Below the pieces are notes generated by a model that saw only the letters and a program-made list of their open reading frames with translations, did no database searches and was not told where the DNA came from. From the NCBI RefSeq assembly GCF_014873145.1, contig NZ_JADBEK010000001.1:9920001-9984000 (forward strand): a stretch of 64,000 nucleotides of DNA. The letters run 5' to 3'. Within the stretch, counting starts at the first letter, position 1. Every line of letters begins with the position of its first letter. This stretch comes from Nonomuraea angiospora (lineage in GTDB: Bacteria; Actinomycetota; Actinomycetes; Streptosporangiales; Streptosporangiaceae). Shown here one piece after another: positions 41,760-50,243 of this stretch. A program made the translations under genes and the position numbers.

Positions 41760-43318
41760 GAGGGACCGTGCAGCGTGGTGGTGCCCTTGTCGAGATTGCG
41801 CCCGAATCGGGGGAAGTTCGAGCCCGCCACGTCGATCCTGATCCGGTGTCCGGGCAGGAAGGCGTTCGAGATCGCCCCCAGCCGTACGGTCACCTCGCGC
41901 ACCTCGCCGGGCACCAGGCCCGTCAGCCTGGCGACGCCGTCGGTCAGCAGCTCGGCCCGCCCGTCGGGGTGGACGTCGATGAGCTTGGCCGTGACGTCGG
42001 CGCTCGCGGCGGTCGAGGAGACCCGCGCGACCAGCTCGACCGGGCCGCTCACCTCCACCCGCTCGGTGAGAGGCGCCGTCCGGTGGCGCAGGACGTCGCC
42101 GCGCCCGTCGAGCGGCCGCTGGTCGAGCGGGCCGAACGCCTCGAACGTCATGACCGCCCCGCCGAGCGTCGGCACCGGGTCGCCGGGGTCGCTGACGAAC
42201 TCCGCCGCCCCGCCCTCCCCGGGCGTCACGCTGAGCCCGCCGTCGAAGCCCAGGTGGTACGGCACGGGCCTGGCCCGCCGGATGGGCCAGTCGTCCTCCT
42301 CGCGCCACGCGTCGTCGCCCATCACGAAGATCTTCACCTTCGCCCGGTCGCGCAGGGGCGCCCCGCGCAGCCAGTGGCCGAACCAGTCGAGGTGCACCCC
42401 GGTCCAGTCGATCGCCTCCTGGCTCGCCTGGTCGCCGTAGTCGCGCCCGCAGATGTCCCGCTCGTGCGTGAAGTGCGTCCACGGGCCCACGACCAGCCGG
42501 GACTCGCCGCCCAGCCACTCGAAGTGCTCGATGGAGCCGTCGCGGAAGTAGTCGTACCAGCCGGTGCTGACCAGCGCGGGCACCTCGATGTCGGCGTGCC
42601 GGACGATCCCGCCCCGCCAGAGCGGGTCGAGGGGGTCGGGGGTGTCCATCCACGCCGAGTAGAAGGGCACCAGGTCGGCCAGCAGCGGCTGGTCGCTGAG
42701 CGGCAGCCGCTCCGCCAGCTCCCGCAGGCGCTCGTCGATCCCGTGGGGCAGGCCGATGGCCGCCAGGTACCGGCCCTTGTCCTCCTCCGTGGCCGTGCCG
42801 AGCGCGATGCGGCGGTCCAGCTCGTCCACGGCCAGCACCATCGCGCTGACGGTGAGGATGATGTTGAGGTTGGGGACACCGCCCGGCTGGTAGACGCACT
42901 CGTACAGGCCGGCGGGGGAGACGTGCGGCGCGATGGCCTTCAGGCCCTCGGGGCGCTCCTGGGCCGCGAGAAGCTGCGTGATGGCCAGGTACGAGTCCCC
43001 ATACATCCCGACATTTCCGTCGGACCAGGGCGCGGTCGCCGCCCACCGGACCGCGTCGTAGCCGTCGGCCGCCTCCCCGCTGATGAACCGGAGCTCGCCC
43101 TGCGAGGCGCCGGTGCCGCGGACGTCCTGGATGGCCACCGCGTACCCGGCCGCCACCAGGCGGGGCACGTCGAGGTGGTACCCGGGACCCGTGGCGGCCC
43201 GGCCGTACGGGGTGCGCGACAGCAGCACGGGGAAGCGGCCATCCTCGGCCGGCCGCCACAGCGTCGCCACCAGCTCGGCGCCGTCCCGGGTGGTCATGGT
43301 CTCAGTGGTCTCGATCAT
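41732..43318 (-). CDS. CocE/NonD family hydrolase (X-Pro dipeptidyl-peptidase-like)
   Basis: This 528-residue alpha/beta hydrolase of the CocE/NonD family starts with the catalytic domain (LLSRTPYGRA, VAIQDVRGTGASQGEL). The nucleophile Ser is in VGMYGDSYLAITQ. The C-terminal jelly-roll domain includes TAKLIDVHPDGRAELLTDGVARL and GHRIRIDVAGSNFPRFGRN, as in cocaine esterase and X-Pro dipeptidyl-peptidases. The ATG at 43318 follows AGGAGA by 6 bases; the longer upstream frame overlaps the ABC permease and is rejected. No signal peptide is seen. It overlaps the ABC permease stop by 4 bases. It may hydrolyse an ester or amide of the exported compound. Confidence 0.9.
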   Translation of the reverse strand: MIETTETMTTRDGAELVATLWRPAEDGRFPVLLSRTPYGRAATGPGYHLDVPRLVAAGYAVAIQDVRGTGASQGELRFISGEAADGYDAVRWAATAPWSDGNVGMYGDSYLAITQLLAAQERPEGLKAIAPHVSPAGLYECVYQPGGVPNLNIILTVSAMVLAVDELDRRIALGTATEEDKGRYLAAIGLPHGIDERLRELAERLPLSDQPLLADLVPFYSAWMDTPDPLDPLWRGGIVRHADIEVPALVSTGWYDYFRDGSIEHFEWLGGESRLVVGPWTHFTHERDICGRDYGDQASQEAIDWTGVHLDWFGHWLRGAPLRDRAKVKIFVMGDDAWREEDDWPIRRARPVPYHLGFDGGLSVTPGEGGAAEFVSDPGDPVPTLGGAVMTFEAFGPLDQRPLDGRGDVLRHRTAPLTERVEVSGPVELVARVSSTAASADVTAKLIDVHPDGRAELLTDGVARLTGLVPGEVREVTVRLGAISNAFLPGHRIRIDVAGSNFPRFGRNLDKGTTTLHGPSYVVLPTIP

Positions 43319-44076
43319 CGGACTCTCCTGTTGTAAGCACGAAGGGCAAGAGGGGCGAAGAGGACGAGCAGGGCGGCGGTCCAGCCGAGCGTGATCCACA
43401 CGTCGGAGGCGTGCGGGCCGCCGGTCAGCAGCCCGCGCAGGGCGCCGGCCAGGTGGGAGACGGGGTTGACGCCCATCCACCAGCTCAGCCAGCCGGGCAT
43501 GTCGGTGGCGGGGACGAAGGCGCTGCTGCCGAACGTGAGCGGCAGCAGAACGGCCGTCGCCATCCCCTGCATGGACGTGACGGACTTGGCGATCAGCCCG
43601 ATCCAGGCCGAGCCCCAGCTCAGCGCCATGGCCAGCAGCAGCACGAGCCCGAGCCCGGCCAGCGCGCTCAGCGGGCCGGTCGTGACGCGGAAGCCGACGG
43701 CGTACCCGACGACCATGGACATCACGACGGTGATCAGCAGCGTGAGCAGGTCCGCCAGGATGCGGCCCGTCAACGGCGCGGACCTGGCGATCGGCATGGT
43801 CCTGAACCGGTCGAACACGCCGTTGCCGATGTCGGTGGCCAGGTTCATGCCGGTGGTGATCGTCGACATCAGCGCCACCTGGACGAGCACGCCGGGCAGC
43901 ATGTACGCCACCGCGTCCGCCCGGTCGCCGCCGGCCGCCCCGCCGAACAGGTACACGAAGATGACGATCATGAAAACGGGCTGGAAGAGCAGGCCGAAGA
44001 GCTGGCCTGGCTGGTTCTTCAGGGGGATCAGGCTGCGCCAGGCCAGCGTGAGGCCCTGGGAGAGCGCGGTGGTCAT
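43315..44076 (-). CDS. ABC-2 type exporter permease, DrrB-like
   Basis: This 253-residue permease has six helices. It carries FRTMPIARSAPLTGRILADLL and the ABC-2 domain pattern FVPATDMPGWLSWWMGVNPVSHLAGALRGLL, typical of daunorubicin-resistance DrrB relatives. The start at 44076 overlaps the ATPase stop by 4 bases (ATGA). It forms an exporter with the DrrA-like ATPase; the drug or lipid exported is unknown. Confidence 0.92.
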   Translation of the reverse strand: MTTALSQGLTLAWRSLIPLKNQPGQLFGLLFQPVFMIVIFVYLFGGAAGGDRADAVAYMLPGVLVQVALMSTITTGMNLATDIGNGVFDRFRTMPIARSAPLTGRILADLLTLLITVVMSMVVGYAVGFRVTTGPLSALAGLGLVLLLAMALSWGSAWIGLIAKSVTSMQGMATAVLLPLTFGSSAFVPATDMPGWLSWWMGVNPVSHLAGALRGLLTGGPHASDVWITLGWTAALLVLFAPLALRAYNRRVR

Positions 44077-44984
44077 CGGGGGTCTCCGGTCAGGGTGAGG
44101 AAGACGTCGTCGAGGGAGGGCAGGCGCAGGGCGTGCTCGGCGAGCACGATGCCCGCGTCGTCCAGGTCCCTGAGCAGCACGGGCGGCACCTTGAGGTCGT
44201 GCACCGGCACGCTGACGACGCCGTCGGCGGCCTTCGCGCCGAGGATGGTCTCGGCCTTCTCCAGGTCGGCGGCGCGCAGCGGCCGCACGTCGAGCCGGTG
44301 GCCGCCCGCCAGCGCCTTGAGCTCCGCGGGCGTGCCGGACGCGGCGACCCGCCCCCGGTCGATGACCAGCAGGTCGTCGGCGAGCTGGTCGGCCTCCTCC
44401 AGATACTGCGTGGTCAGCAGCACGGTCACGCCGTCGGCGGTCAGCTCCCTGACCACGTCCCACAGCTCGCCGCGGGCATGGGGGTCCAGGCCGGTGGTCG
44501 GCTCGTCGAGGAACAGGATCCGCGGGCGGCTGACCAGGCTGACGGCCAGGTCGAGGCGGCGGCGCATGCCGCCCGAGTAGCCGCTCGCCGCGCGCCCGGC
44601 CGCCTCCTCCAGGCCGAAGCGGGCCAGCAGCTCGCTGGCCCTGGCCCTGGCCGCCGGCCGTGACAGGCCGAGCAGGCGGCCCACCAGCAGCAGGTTCTGG
44701 GTGCCGGTGAGCTTCTCGTCCACCGAGGCGTACTGGCCGGTCAGGCCGATCAGCTCGCGGACCTTCGCGGCCTGGCGGGTGACGTCGTACCCGCCGACCA
44801 GGGCGCGGCCGGCGTCGGGGCGGGCCAGGGTGGCCAGGACGCGTACCGCCGTGGTCTTGCCCGCGCCGTTCGGGCCCAGGACGCCGAGCACGGAGCCGGT
44901 CCGCGCCGCCAGGTCGACGCCGTCGAGCGCGCTCTTGTCGCCGTACCTCTTGACGAGCCCTTCGGCTTCGATCGCGTACTTCAT
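44073..44984 (-). CDS. ABC exporter ATP-binding protein, DrrA-like
   Basis: This 303-residue ATPase has Walker [11 protein letters not shown]-loop [15 protein letters not shown], signature [12 protein letters not shown], Walker [14 protein letters not shown] and a DrrA-type C-terminal extension ending [16 protein letters not shown]. The ATG at 44984 gives the usual N-terminus ([15 protein letters not shown]). An earlier in-frame ATG at 45014 directly abuts an AGGAGG, leaving no spacing, so I prefer 44984. It is the first gene of the exporter/CocE operon. Confidence 0.92.
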   Translation of the reverse strand: MKYAIEAEGLVKRYGDKSALDGVDLAARTGSVLGVLGPNGAGKTTAVRVLATLARPDAGRALVGGYDVTRQAAKVRELIGLTGQYASVDEKLTGTQNLLLVGRLLGLSRPAARARASELLARFGLEEAAGRAASGYSGGMRRRLDLAVSLVSRPRILFLDEPTTGLDPHARGELWDVVRELTADGVTVLLTTQYLEEADQLADDLLVIDRGRVAASGTPAELKALAGGHRLDVRPLRAADLEKAETILGAKAADGVVSVPVHDLKVPPVLLRDLDDAGIVLAEHALRLPSLDDVFLTLTGDPR

Positions 44985-44989
44985 GTCTC

Positions 44990-45019
44990 GGAGGATGTCC
45001 GGGCCCGCTGGCATCCTCC
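44990..45019. promoter_or_regulatory. 8-bp inverted repeat in the leader of the DrrA-like gene
   Basis: GGAGGATG (44990-44997) and CATCCTCC (45012-45019) are perfect inverted arms 14 bases apart. On the minus strand the distal arm contains the only Shine-Dalgarno-like AGGAGG of this leader, so folding would hide it. It may be a translational control hairpin or chance. Confidence 0.35.
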
Positions 45020-45145
45020 TGGCATCGACCTGTCAGGGGGATGGTGCATGTCCGTAACTTTGGGCCTTTCCTCCGTCAGGCAACGTCTTCACTCTCGGGT
45101 CAGGCGCCGGACACCATCCGATCCCCAGCGCCCGAGGAGGACGAG

Positions 45146-46975
45146 GTGCGACACCGATTACTCATCCTGCTGGCAGCCCTCAGCCTGATCAGCCTGACCG
45201 GCATGACAGGGGCGGGCGCCGCGGCGGAACCCCCTGCGAACAAGCAGTACCGCGTGCAGGGCCCGGCGGACTCGCGGCAGCGCAGCGCCGTCGCGGCCAC
45301 CGGAGCGGCCATCGAGGAGGTGGCCAAGGACTCGGTCCTGGTCACGGCCACGGAAGCCGAGGTCTCCGCCATCAGGCGGCTCGGCTACCGGGTGGCGGAG
45401 GTGCCGCGCCCGACATCCCCGTCCGGCGTCGGGACGCTTGACTTCCCGCCGGCGGACTCCGGCTACCACAACTACGCGGAGATGAACGCGGACATCAACG
45501 CCCTGGTCGCGGCCCATCCGAACATCGTCAGCCAGTCGAGCTTCGGCACCTCGTACGAGGGCCGGGCGCTGCCCCTGATCAAGATCAGCGACAACGTGGG
45601 CACGGACGAGAACGAGCCCGAGGTGCTCTTCACCGCCCACCAGCACGCCCGCGAGCACCTGACGGTCGAGATGGCGCTGTACATCATGCACCTGCTGGCC
45701 GACAACTACGGCACCGACGCCCGGATCACCAACCTGGTCAACACCAGAGAGATCTGGATCATGCCGGACCTCAACCCGGACGGCGGCGAGTACGACATCG
45801 CCACCGGCTCCTACCGCTCCTGGCGCAAGAACCGGCAGCCGAACTCCGGCTCGTCGGCCGTCGGCACCGACCTGAACCGCAACTGGGCCTACCAGTGGGG
45901 CTGCTGCGGCGGCTCGTCGGGTTCGACGTCGAGTGAGACGTACCGGGGCGCGAGCGCCGAATCGGCCCCCGAGATCAAGGCGGCGGCCAACTGGGTGCGC
46001 AGCCGGGTCGTCGGCGGCGTGCAGCAGATCAAGACCAACCTCGACTGGCACACCTACAGCGAGCTGGTCCTGTGGCCCTACGGCTACACCCTCAGCGACA
46101 CCGCGCCCGGCCTGACCCAGGACGACCGGGACGCGCACGCCACGCTCGGCCAGAACCTGGCCTCCACCAACGGTTACACGCCGGAGCAGGCCAGCGACCT
46201 CTACATCACGGACGGGACCATCGACGACTGGATGTGGGGCGCCTACAAGATCTTCAGCTTCACGTTCGAGATGTACCCGACCGGCGCGAACCCCGGCTTC
46301 TACCCGCCGGACGAGCAGATCGTCCCGCAGACCACCCGCAACCGGGAGGCCGTGCTCCGCTTCCTCGAATACTCCGACTGCGTCTACCGGATCATCGGCA
46401 AGGAGTCCCAGTACTGCGGCACCGGCAACCCGCCGCTGACCGTCTACTCCGACACCTTCGAGACCGCCACGGGCTGGACGGCCAACCCGGCGGGCACCGA
46501 CACCGCGACCCTGGGCCAGTGGGAGCGCGGCGACCCCGAGGCCACCAGCTCCAGCGGCGCCAAGCAGCTCGGCACCACGGTCAGCGGCACGAACGACCTG
46601 GTCACGGGCCGCCTGGCGGGCTCGGCGGCCGGTGACCAGGACATCGACGGCGGCGTCACCTCGATCCAGTCGCCGCCCATCACGCTGCCGTCCACGGGCG
46701 CGCTGAACCTGTCGTTCTCGTGGTACCTGGCGCACGGCTCGAACGCCTCCAGCGCCGACTACTTCCGGGTCCGCGTGGTGGGCAACACCACCACGACGGT
46801 CCTGAACCAGGCGGGCGCGGCGTCCAACCGCAACGGCGCCTGGGCAACCGCGACGGCCGGCCTGAACGCGTTCGCGGGCCAGACGGTCCGCATCCTCATC
46901 GACGCCGCCGACGCCTCGGGCGCCTCCCTGGTGGAGGCCGGCGTGGACGACGTCAGGATCACCCAGCAGCCGTAG
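45146..46975 (+). CDS. Secreted M14 zinc carboxypeptidase with C-terminal beta-sandwich
   Basis: This 609-residue secreted metallopeptidase starts with a Sec signal ([25 protein letters not shown]) and a pro-region to about residue 110. The M14 domain has zinc ligands His167 and Glu170 (HQHAREH) and His302 ([15 protein letters not shown]), substrate-binding DLNRNW and catalytic Glu375 (FTFEMYP). A C-terminal beta-sandwich (about 435-609) resembles a secretion or P-domain-like module. The GTG at 45146 follows GAGGAGG. Codon 5 is TTA (45158-45160), a candidate for bldA-dependent translation. It is monocistronic, with a strong terminator following. Confidence 0.92.
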   Translation: MRHRLLILLAALSLISLTGMTGAGAAAEPPANKQYRVQGPADSRQRSAVAATGAAIEEVAKDSVLVTATEAEVSAIRRLGYRVAEVPRPTSPSGVGTLDFPPADSGYHNYAEMNADINALVAAHPNIVSQSSFGTSYEGRALPLIKISDNVGTDENEPEVLFTAHQHAREHLTVEMALYIMHLLADNYGTDARITNLVNTREIWIMPDLNPDGGEYDIATGSYRSWRKNRQPNSGSSAVGTDLNRNWAYQWGCCGGSSGSTSSETYRGASAESAPEIKAAANWVRSRVVGGVQQIKTNLDWHTYSELVLWPYGYTLSDTAPGLTQDDRDAHATLGQNLASTNGYTPEQASDLYITDGTIDDWMWGAYKIFSFTFEMYPTGANPGFYPPDEQIVPQTTRNREAVLRFLEYSDCVYRIIGKESQYCGTGNPPLTVYSDTFETATGWTANPAGTDTATLGQWERGDPEATSSSGAKQLGTTVSGTNDLVTGRLAGSAAGDQDIDGGVTSIQSPPITLPSTGALNLSFSWYLAHGSNASSADYFRVRVVGNTTTTVLNQAGAASNRNGAWATATAGLNAFAGQTVRILIDAADASGASLVEAGVDDVRITQQP

Positions 46976-46987
46976 ACCGCAGCACCG

Positions 46988-47024
46988 CTCCGCCGTACAA
47001 GATCCCCTGTCTTGTACGGCGGAG
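46988..47024 (+). terminator. Strong intrinsic terminator after the carboxypeptidase gene
   Basis: A perfect 15-bp stem (46988-47002 with 47010-47024; arms begin CTCCGCCGTACAAG) and a 7-base loop are followed by TCTTGTTTGGG. It begins 12 bases after the stop and isolates the gene from the chitinase promoter immediately downstream. Confidence 0.88.
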
Positions 47025-47029
47025 TCTTG

Positions 47030-47066
47030 TTTGGGTCTTGTAAGCATCCGGTGTCAAGGCTACGAT
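47030..47066 (+). promoter_or_regulatory. Chitinase operon promoter: TTTGGGTCTTGT, -35 TTGTAA, -10 TACGAT
   Basis: TTTGGGTCTTGT (47030-47041) is identical to the element at 37083-37094. The -35-like TTGTAA (47038-47043) and -10-like TACGAT (47061-47066) are separated by 17 bases, the optimal spacing for a vegetative sigma factor. Confidence 0.65.
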
Positions 47067-47075
47067 CGCGCCAAA

Positions 47076-47100
47076 TACTTAGGAAAGTTTCCTATAAGTA
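47076..47100. promoter_or_regulatory. Nested palindromic operator before the chitinase operon
   Basis: The perfect inner palindrome TAGGAAA-G-TTTCCTA (47080-47094) is flanked by TACTTA (47076-47081) and TAAGTA (47095-47100). It lies 10-14 bases after the -10 box, over the transcription start. The same inner arm and the same position occur at the GH5 gene, so one repressor probably controls both. Confidence 0.7.
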
Positions 47101-47128
47101 ATCGGATCCGAGTCAGCACCTCCTTGCC

Positions 47129-47178
47129 CGTGCCGTACGGCTTGCGCTCTCACCCCCCGGTGCAAGCCGTACGGCACG
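47129..47178 (+). promoter_or_regulatory. 17-bp perfect stem-loop in the chitinase leader
   Basis: CGTGCCGTACGGCTTGC (47129-47145) is the exact reverse complement of 47162-47178, with a 16-base loop. The hairpin is in the untranslated leader, after the operator and 21 bases before the GTG. It leaves the GAAGGAAG ribosome site free. It may stabilise the mRNA, attenuate transcription or serve as a protein site; no U-run follows. Confidence 0.75.
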
Positions 47179-47199
47179 CCACCCCCGAAGGAAGAACTC

Positions 47200-48777
47200 G
47201 TGAGACCTCGCGCGATCCTCCTGGCACTCTCCACCCTCGCACTGACCCTGTACGCCCTCCCGGCCCAAGCCGCCCCTCTCGCCCCCGGAGCCACCGCGAC
47301 CTTCGTCAAGGTCTCCGACTGGGGCTCCGGATTCGAGGGCAAGGTCACCGTCACCAACGGCACCACCACGGCCATGAACGGCTGGAACGTCCAGTTCGAC
47401 GTCCCGGCCGGCTACTCGATCCCCTCCGCGTGGGACGCGGTCATGTCCCGCAGCGGGCAGCACTACACCTTCACCAACCCGAGCTGGGCCTCCCCCCTCG
47501 CGCCCGGGGCCAGCGCGAGCTTCGGCTTCAACGGCAGCCCCGGCAACTTCCCCGGCATCACCGGCTGCACGCTGAACGGAGCCTCGTGCGGCGGCTCGAC
47601 GGCCGGGGCCCCGGGCCGGCCGGGCGCCGCCTCGGCCACCGCGACCGGCAGCGCCATCTCCCTCACCTGGGGGGCGTCCTCGGGCACGGTGACCGGCTAC
47701 CGCGTCTACGAGGGCGCCGCAGTCAAGGCCACGGTCACGGGCACCTCGGCCACGATCGGCGGGCTCGGCTCCTGCGAGACCCACACCTACACCGTCAAGG
47801 CGTACAACTCCGTCGGGGAGTCGGACGCCGGCGACCCGGTCACCGCCACCACCAGCGGCTGCACCGGGGGCGGCGGGACGCTGCCCAAGCACTTCCTCAC
47901 CGGCTACTGGCACAACTTCGCCAACGCCGCGGCCGAGCTCAAGCTGTCGGCCGTGCCCGGCGAGTACGACCTGATCGCCATCGCGTTCGGCGAGGCCACC
48001 GCCACCGCGGGCGAGGTCACGTTCGGGATCGACCCCGGGCTGGCCTCGGCGGTCGGCGGCTACACCGACGCCCAGTTCAAGACCGACGTGCAGGCCCTGC
48101 ACCAGCGGGGCAAGAAGGTCATCCTGTCCGTGGGCGGTGAGGCCGGGCGCGTGCAGGTGGCGAGCGCCGCCGCCGCGACGAAGTTCGCCGACTCGGTGTA
48201 CGCGCTGATGCAGTCCTACGGCTTCGACGGCGTGGACATCGACCTGGAGAACGGCCTCAACGCCACCTACATGGCCCAGGCGCTGCGGGCGCTGCGCGCG
48301 AAGGCGGGCTCCGGGCTGATCATCACGATGGCCCCGCAGACCATCGACATGCAGTCCACCGGGGCGGAGTACTTCAAGCTCGCCCTGAGCATCAAGGACA
48401 TCCTCACGGTCGTCCACACGCAGTACTACAACTCCGGGTCCATGCTCGGCTGCGACCAGGCGCAGGCGTACGGGCAGGGCTCGGTGAACTTCATGACCGC
48501 CCTCGCCTGCATCCAGCTCGAGAACGGCCTGCGCCCCGACCAGGTGGCGCTGGGCCTGCCGGCCGGGCCGGGCGCGGCGGGCGGCGGCGTCGTCTCTCCC
48601 TCCCTCGTCAACCAGGCGCTCGACTGCCTGGCCAAGCGCACCGGCTGCGGGACCTTCGTGCCACCGCGCGCCTACCCGGACATCAGGGGCGCGATGACCT
48701 GGTCCATCAACTGGGACGCGAGCAACAACTGGTCCTTCTCCAAGACCGTCAAGCCCCACCTCCAGGGAATGCCATGA
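47200..48777 (+). CDS. Secreted GH18 chitinase with CBM2 and Fn3 modules
   Basis: This 525-residue secreted chitinase starts with a Sec signal (about 1-25, PAQAA), then a CBM2-type module (WGSGFEGKVTVTNGTTTAMNGWNVQFDVPAGYSI and TFTNPSWASPLAPGASASFGFNGSPG), an Fn3 domain (about 140-215, SISLTWGASSGTVTGYRVYEG-type) and a GH18 barrel from about 230. The catalytic motif is FDGVDIDLEN with Glu350 as acid, and all DxxDxDxE acids are present. The GTG at 47200 follows GAAGGAAG. The stop overlaps the next chitinase ATG (ATGA). Confidence 0.94.
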   Translation: MRPRAILLALSTLALTLYALPAQAAPLAPGATATFVKVSDWGSGFEGKVTVTNGTTTAMNGWNVQFDVPAGYSIPSAWDAVMSRSGQHYTFTNPSWASPLAPGASASFGFNGSPGNFPGITGCTLNGASCGGSTAGAPGRPGAASATATGSAISLTWGASSGTVTGYRVYEGAAVKATVTGTSATIGGLGSCETHTYTVKAYNSVGESDAGDPVTATTSGCTGGGGTLPKHFLTGYWHNFANAAAELKLSAVPGEYDLIAIAFGEATATAGEVTFGIDPGLASAVGGYTDAQFKTDVQALHQRGKKVILSVGGEAGRVQVASAAAATKFADSVYALMQSYGFDGVDIDLENGLNATYMAQALRALRAKAGSGLIITMAPQTIDMQSTGAEYFKLALSIKDILTVVHTQYYNSGSMLGCDQAQAYGQGSVNFMTALACIQLENGLRPDQVALGLPAGPGAAGGGVVSPSLVNQALDCLAKRTGCGTFVPPRAYPDIRGAMTWSINWDASNNWSFSKTVKPHLQGMP

Positions 48778-50189
48778 AATTTCGCAGCAAACTCATCGCA
48801 TTACTCGCCGGGATCGCCCTCGCGCTGACCGGCGCCGGATTCACGACCGCCGCGCCCGCCGCGTACGGGGCCGTGCAGCAGCAGTTGGCCGCCGCCTGGG
48901 CCCCGTGGACCTCGTACGCCATCGGCGCGGTCGTCACCTACAACGGCGTCGACTACGTGTGCATCCAGGCCCACACCTCGCAGCCCGGCTGGGAGCCGCC
49001 CAACGTGCCGGCCCTCTGGAAGGTCGGCTCGGGCGGCGGCAACCCCGGCGCCCCCGGGCAGCCCGGCGCGGTCAACACGTCCGTGACGAACTCCAGCATC
49101 TCGCTGAGCTGGGGCGCCTCGTCCGGCACCGTGACCGGCTACCGCGTGTACGAGGGCTCGACGCAGCGGGCCCAGGTCACCGGCACCAGCGCGACCGTCT
49201 CCGGGCTCGGCACGTGCACGACGCACACCTACACGGTGAAGGCGTACAACTCGGCGGGAGAGTCGGCCGGCCGTGACGCGACCGCCACCACCAGCGGCTG
49301 CACCGGCGGCGGCGGGACGAAGATGCCCGGCGCCCCCTACCTCTACATGGGCTGGGGCGACCCGCCGAACCCCGGCACCGTGATGGACGCGACCGGCGTC
49401 AAGTCGTTCACGATGGCGTTCATCCTGTCCAGCGGCGGCTGCACTCCGGCGTGGGACGGCAACCGCCCGCTGACCGGCGGCGCCGACCAGCAGGCCATCA
49501 ACACGATCAAGTCGAAGGGCGGCAGCGTCCAGATCTCCTTCGGCGGCTGGCAGGGCAACAAGCTCGGTCCCAACTGCTCCACGCCGCAGGCGTTCGCGAA
49601 CGCGGTGCAGCAGGTCATCAACGCCGTCGGCCCCGCCGTCGTGGACTTCGACATCGAGAACACCGACGAGTTCGAGAACTACACCGTCCAGGACCGCATC
49701 CTGAACGGGATCAAGATCATCAAGCAGAACAACCCGAACGTCAAGGCCGTGGTCACCTTCGGCACCTCCAAGACCGGCCCCACCGCGCCCGGCGTTCGGC
49801 TCATCAACCAGGCCAAGGCGCTCGGCGTGCCGATCGACAACTACACGATCATGCCGTTCGACTTCGGCGGCTCGAACATGTACCAGGACACCGTCAACGC
49901 CTCCGAGGGCCTGAAGAACGCGCTGAAGAGCGCGTTCGGGTGGAGCGACGCCCAGGCGTACGCGCACATGGGCATCTCGGGCATGAACGGCCTGTCCGAC
50001 CAGCAGGAGACGACCTCCCCGTCCACGTGGACGCAGATCCGCGACTGGGCCAAGTCCCATGGCCTGACCAGGCTCGCCTACTGGGCCGTCAACCGTGACC
50101 GCCCCTGCCCGGGCGGCGGCGTGGTCTCCAACTGCAGCGGCATCTCCCAGTCCAACTGGGAGTTCACCCGCATCACCGCCGGATTCTGA
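48774..50189 (+). CDS. Secreted GH18 chitinase with CBM5/12-type and Fn3 modules
   Basis: This 471-residue secreted enzyme starts with a Sec signal (about 1-33), then a CBM5/12 chitin-binding module (WAPWTSYAIGAVVTYNGVDYVCIQAHTSQPGWEPPNVPALWK), an Fn3 domain almost identical in wording to that of the previous chitinase (GASSGTVTGYRVYEGS), and a GH18-like barrel from about 185. The active-site strand is VVDFDIENTDE: Glu295, Asp293 and Asp291 are present, but the first Asp of DxxDxDxE is replaced by Ala, as in a divergent GH18 subgroup. Codon 10 is TTA (48801-48803). It is translationally coupled to the first chitinase. Confidence 0.93.
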   Translation: MKFRSKLIALLAGIALALTGAGFTTAAPAAYGAVQQQLAAAWAPWTSYAIGAVVTYNGVDYVCIQAHTSQPGWEPPNVPALWKVGSGGGNPGAPGQPGAVNTSVTNSSISLSWGASSGTVTGYRVYEGSTQRAQVTGTSATVSGLGTCTTHTYTVKAYNSAGESAGRDATATTSGCTGGGGTKMPGAPYLYMGWGDPPNPGTVMDATGVKSFTMAFILSSGGCTPAWDGNRPLTGGADQQAINTIKSKGGSVQISFGGWQGNKLGPNCSTPQAFANAVQQVINAVGPAVVDFDIENTDEFENYTVQDRILNGIKIIKQNNPNVKAVVTFGTSKTGPTAPGVRLINQAKALGVPIDNYTIMPFDFGGSNMYQDTVNASEGLKNALKSAFGWSDAQAYAHMGISGMNGLSDQQETTSPSTWTQIRDWAKSHGLTRLAYWAVNRDRPCPGGGVVSNCSGISQSNWEFTRITAGF

Positions 50190-50197
50190 CCCGCCGA

Positions 50198-50228
50198 GCG
50201 GCCCGCCCCCCGCGCCGGGGCGGGCCGC
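50198..50228 (+). terminator. 12-bp hairpin between the second and third chitinase genes
   Basis: GCGGCCCGCCCC (50198-50209) and GGGGCGGGCCGC (50217-50228) are perfectly complementary with a 7-base loop. It lies 8 bases after one stop and just before the GGAGG of the next gene. No U-run follows, so it may be a partial terminator or an mRNA-stabilising element that sets relative expression. Confidence 0.65.
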
Positions 50229-50243
50229 GCGTGGAGGTATCGC

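Noticed and set aside
37038..43259. A 2073-residue minus-strand open frame
   Set aside because: It is a shadow created by high GC: it runs antisense to the GH5 and AfsR-type genes and in another frame of the CocE gene, and its translation is low-complexity Gly/Arg/Ala/Pro/Val without any domain.
50198..50228. A definite transcription terminator between chitinase genes 2 and 3
   Set aside because: The stem is strong but no U-run follows and the next ribosome site begins immediately, so full termination is doubtful. Kept only as a hairpin of uncertain role.
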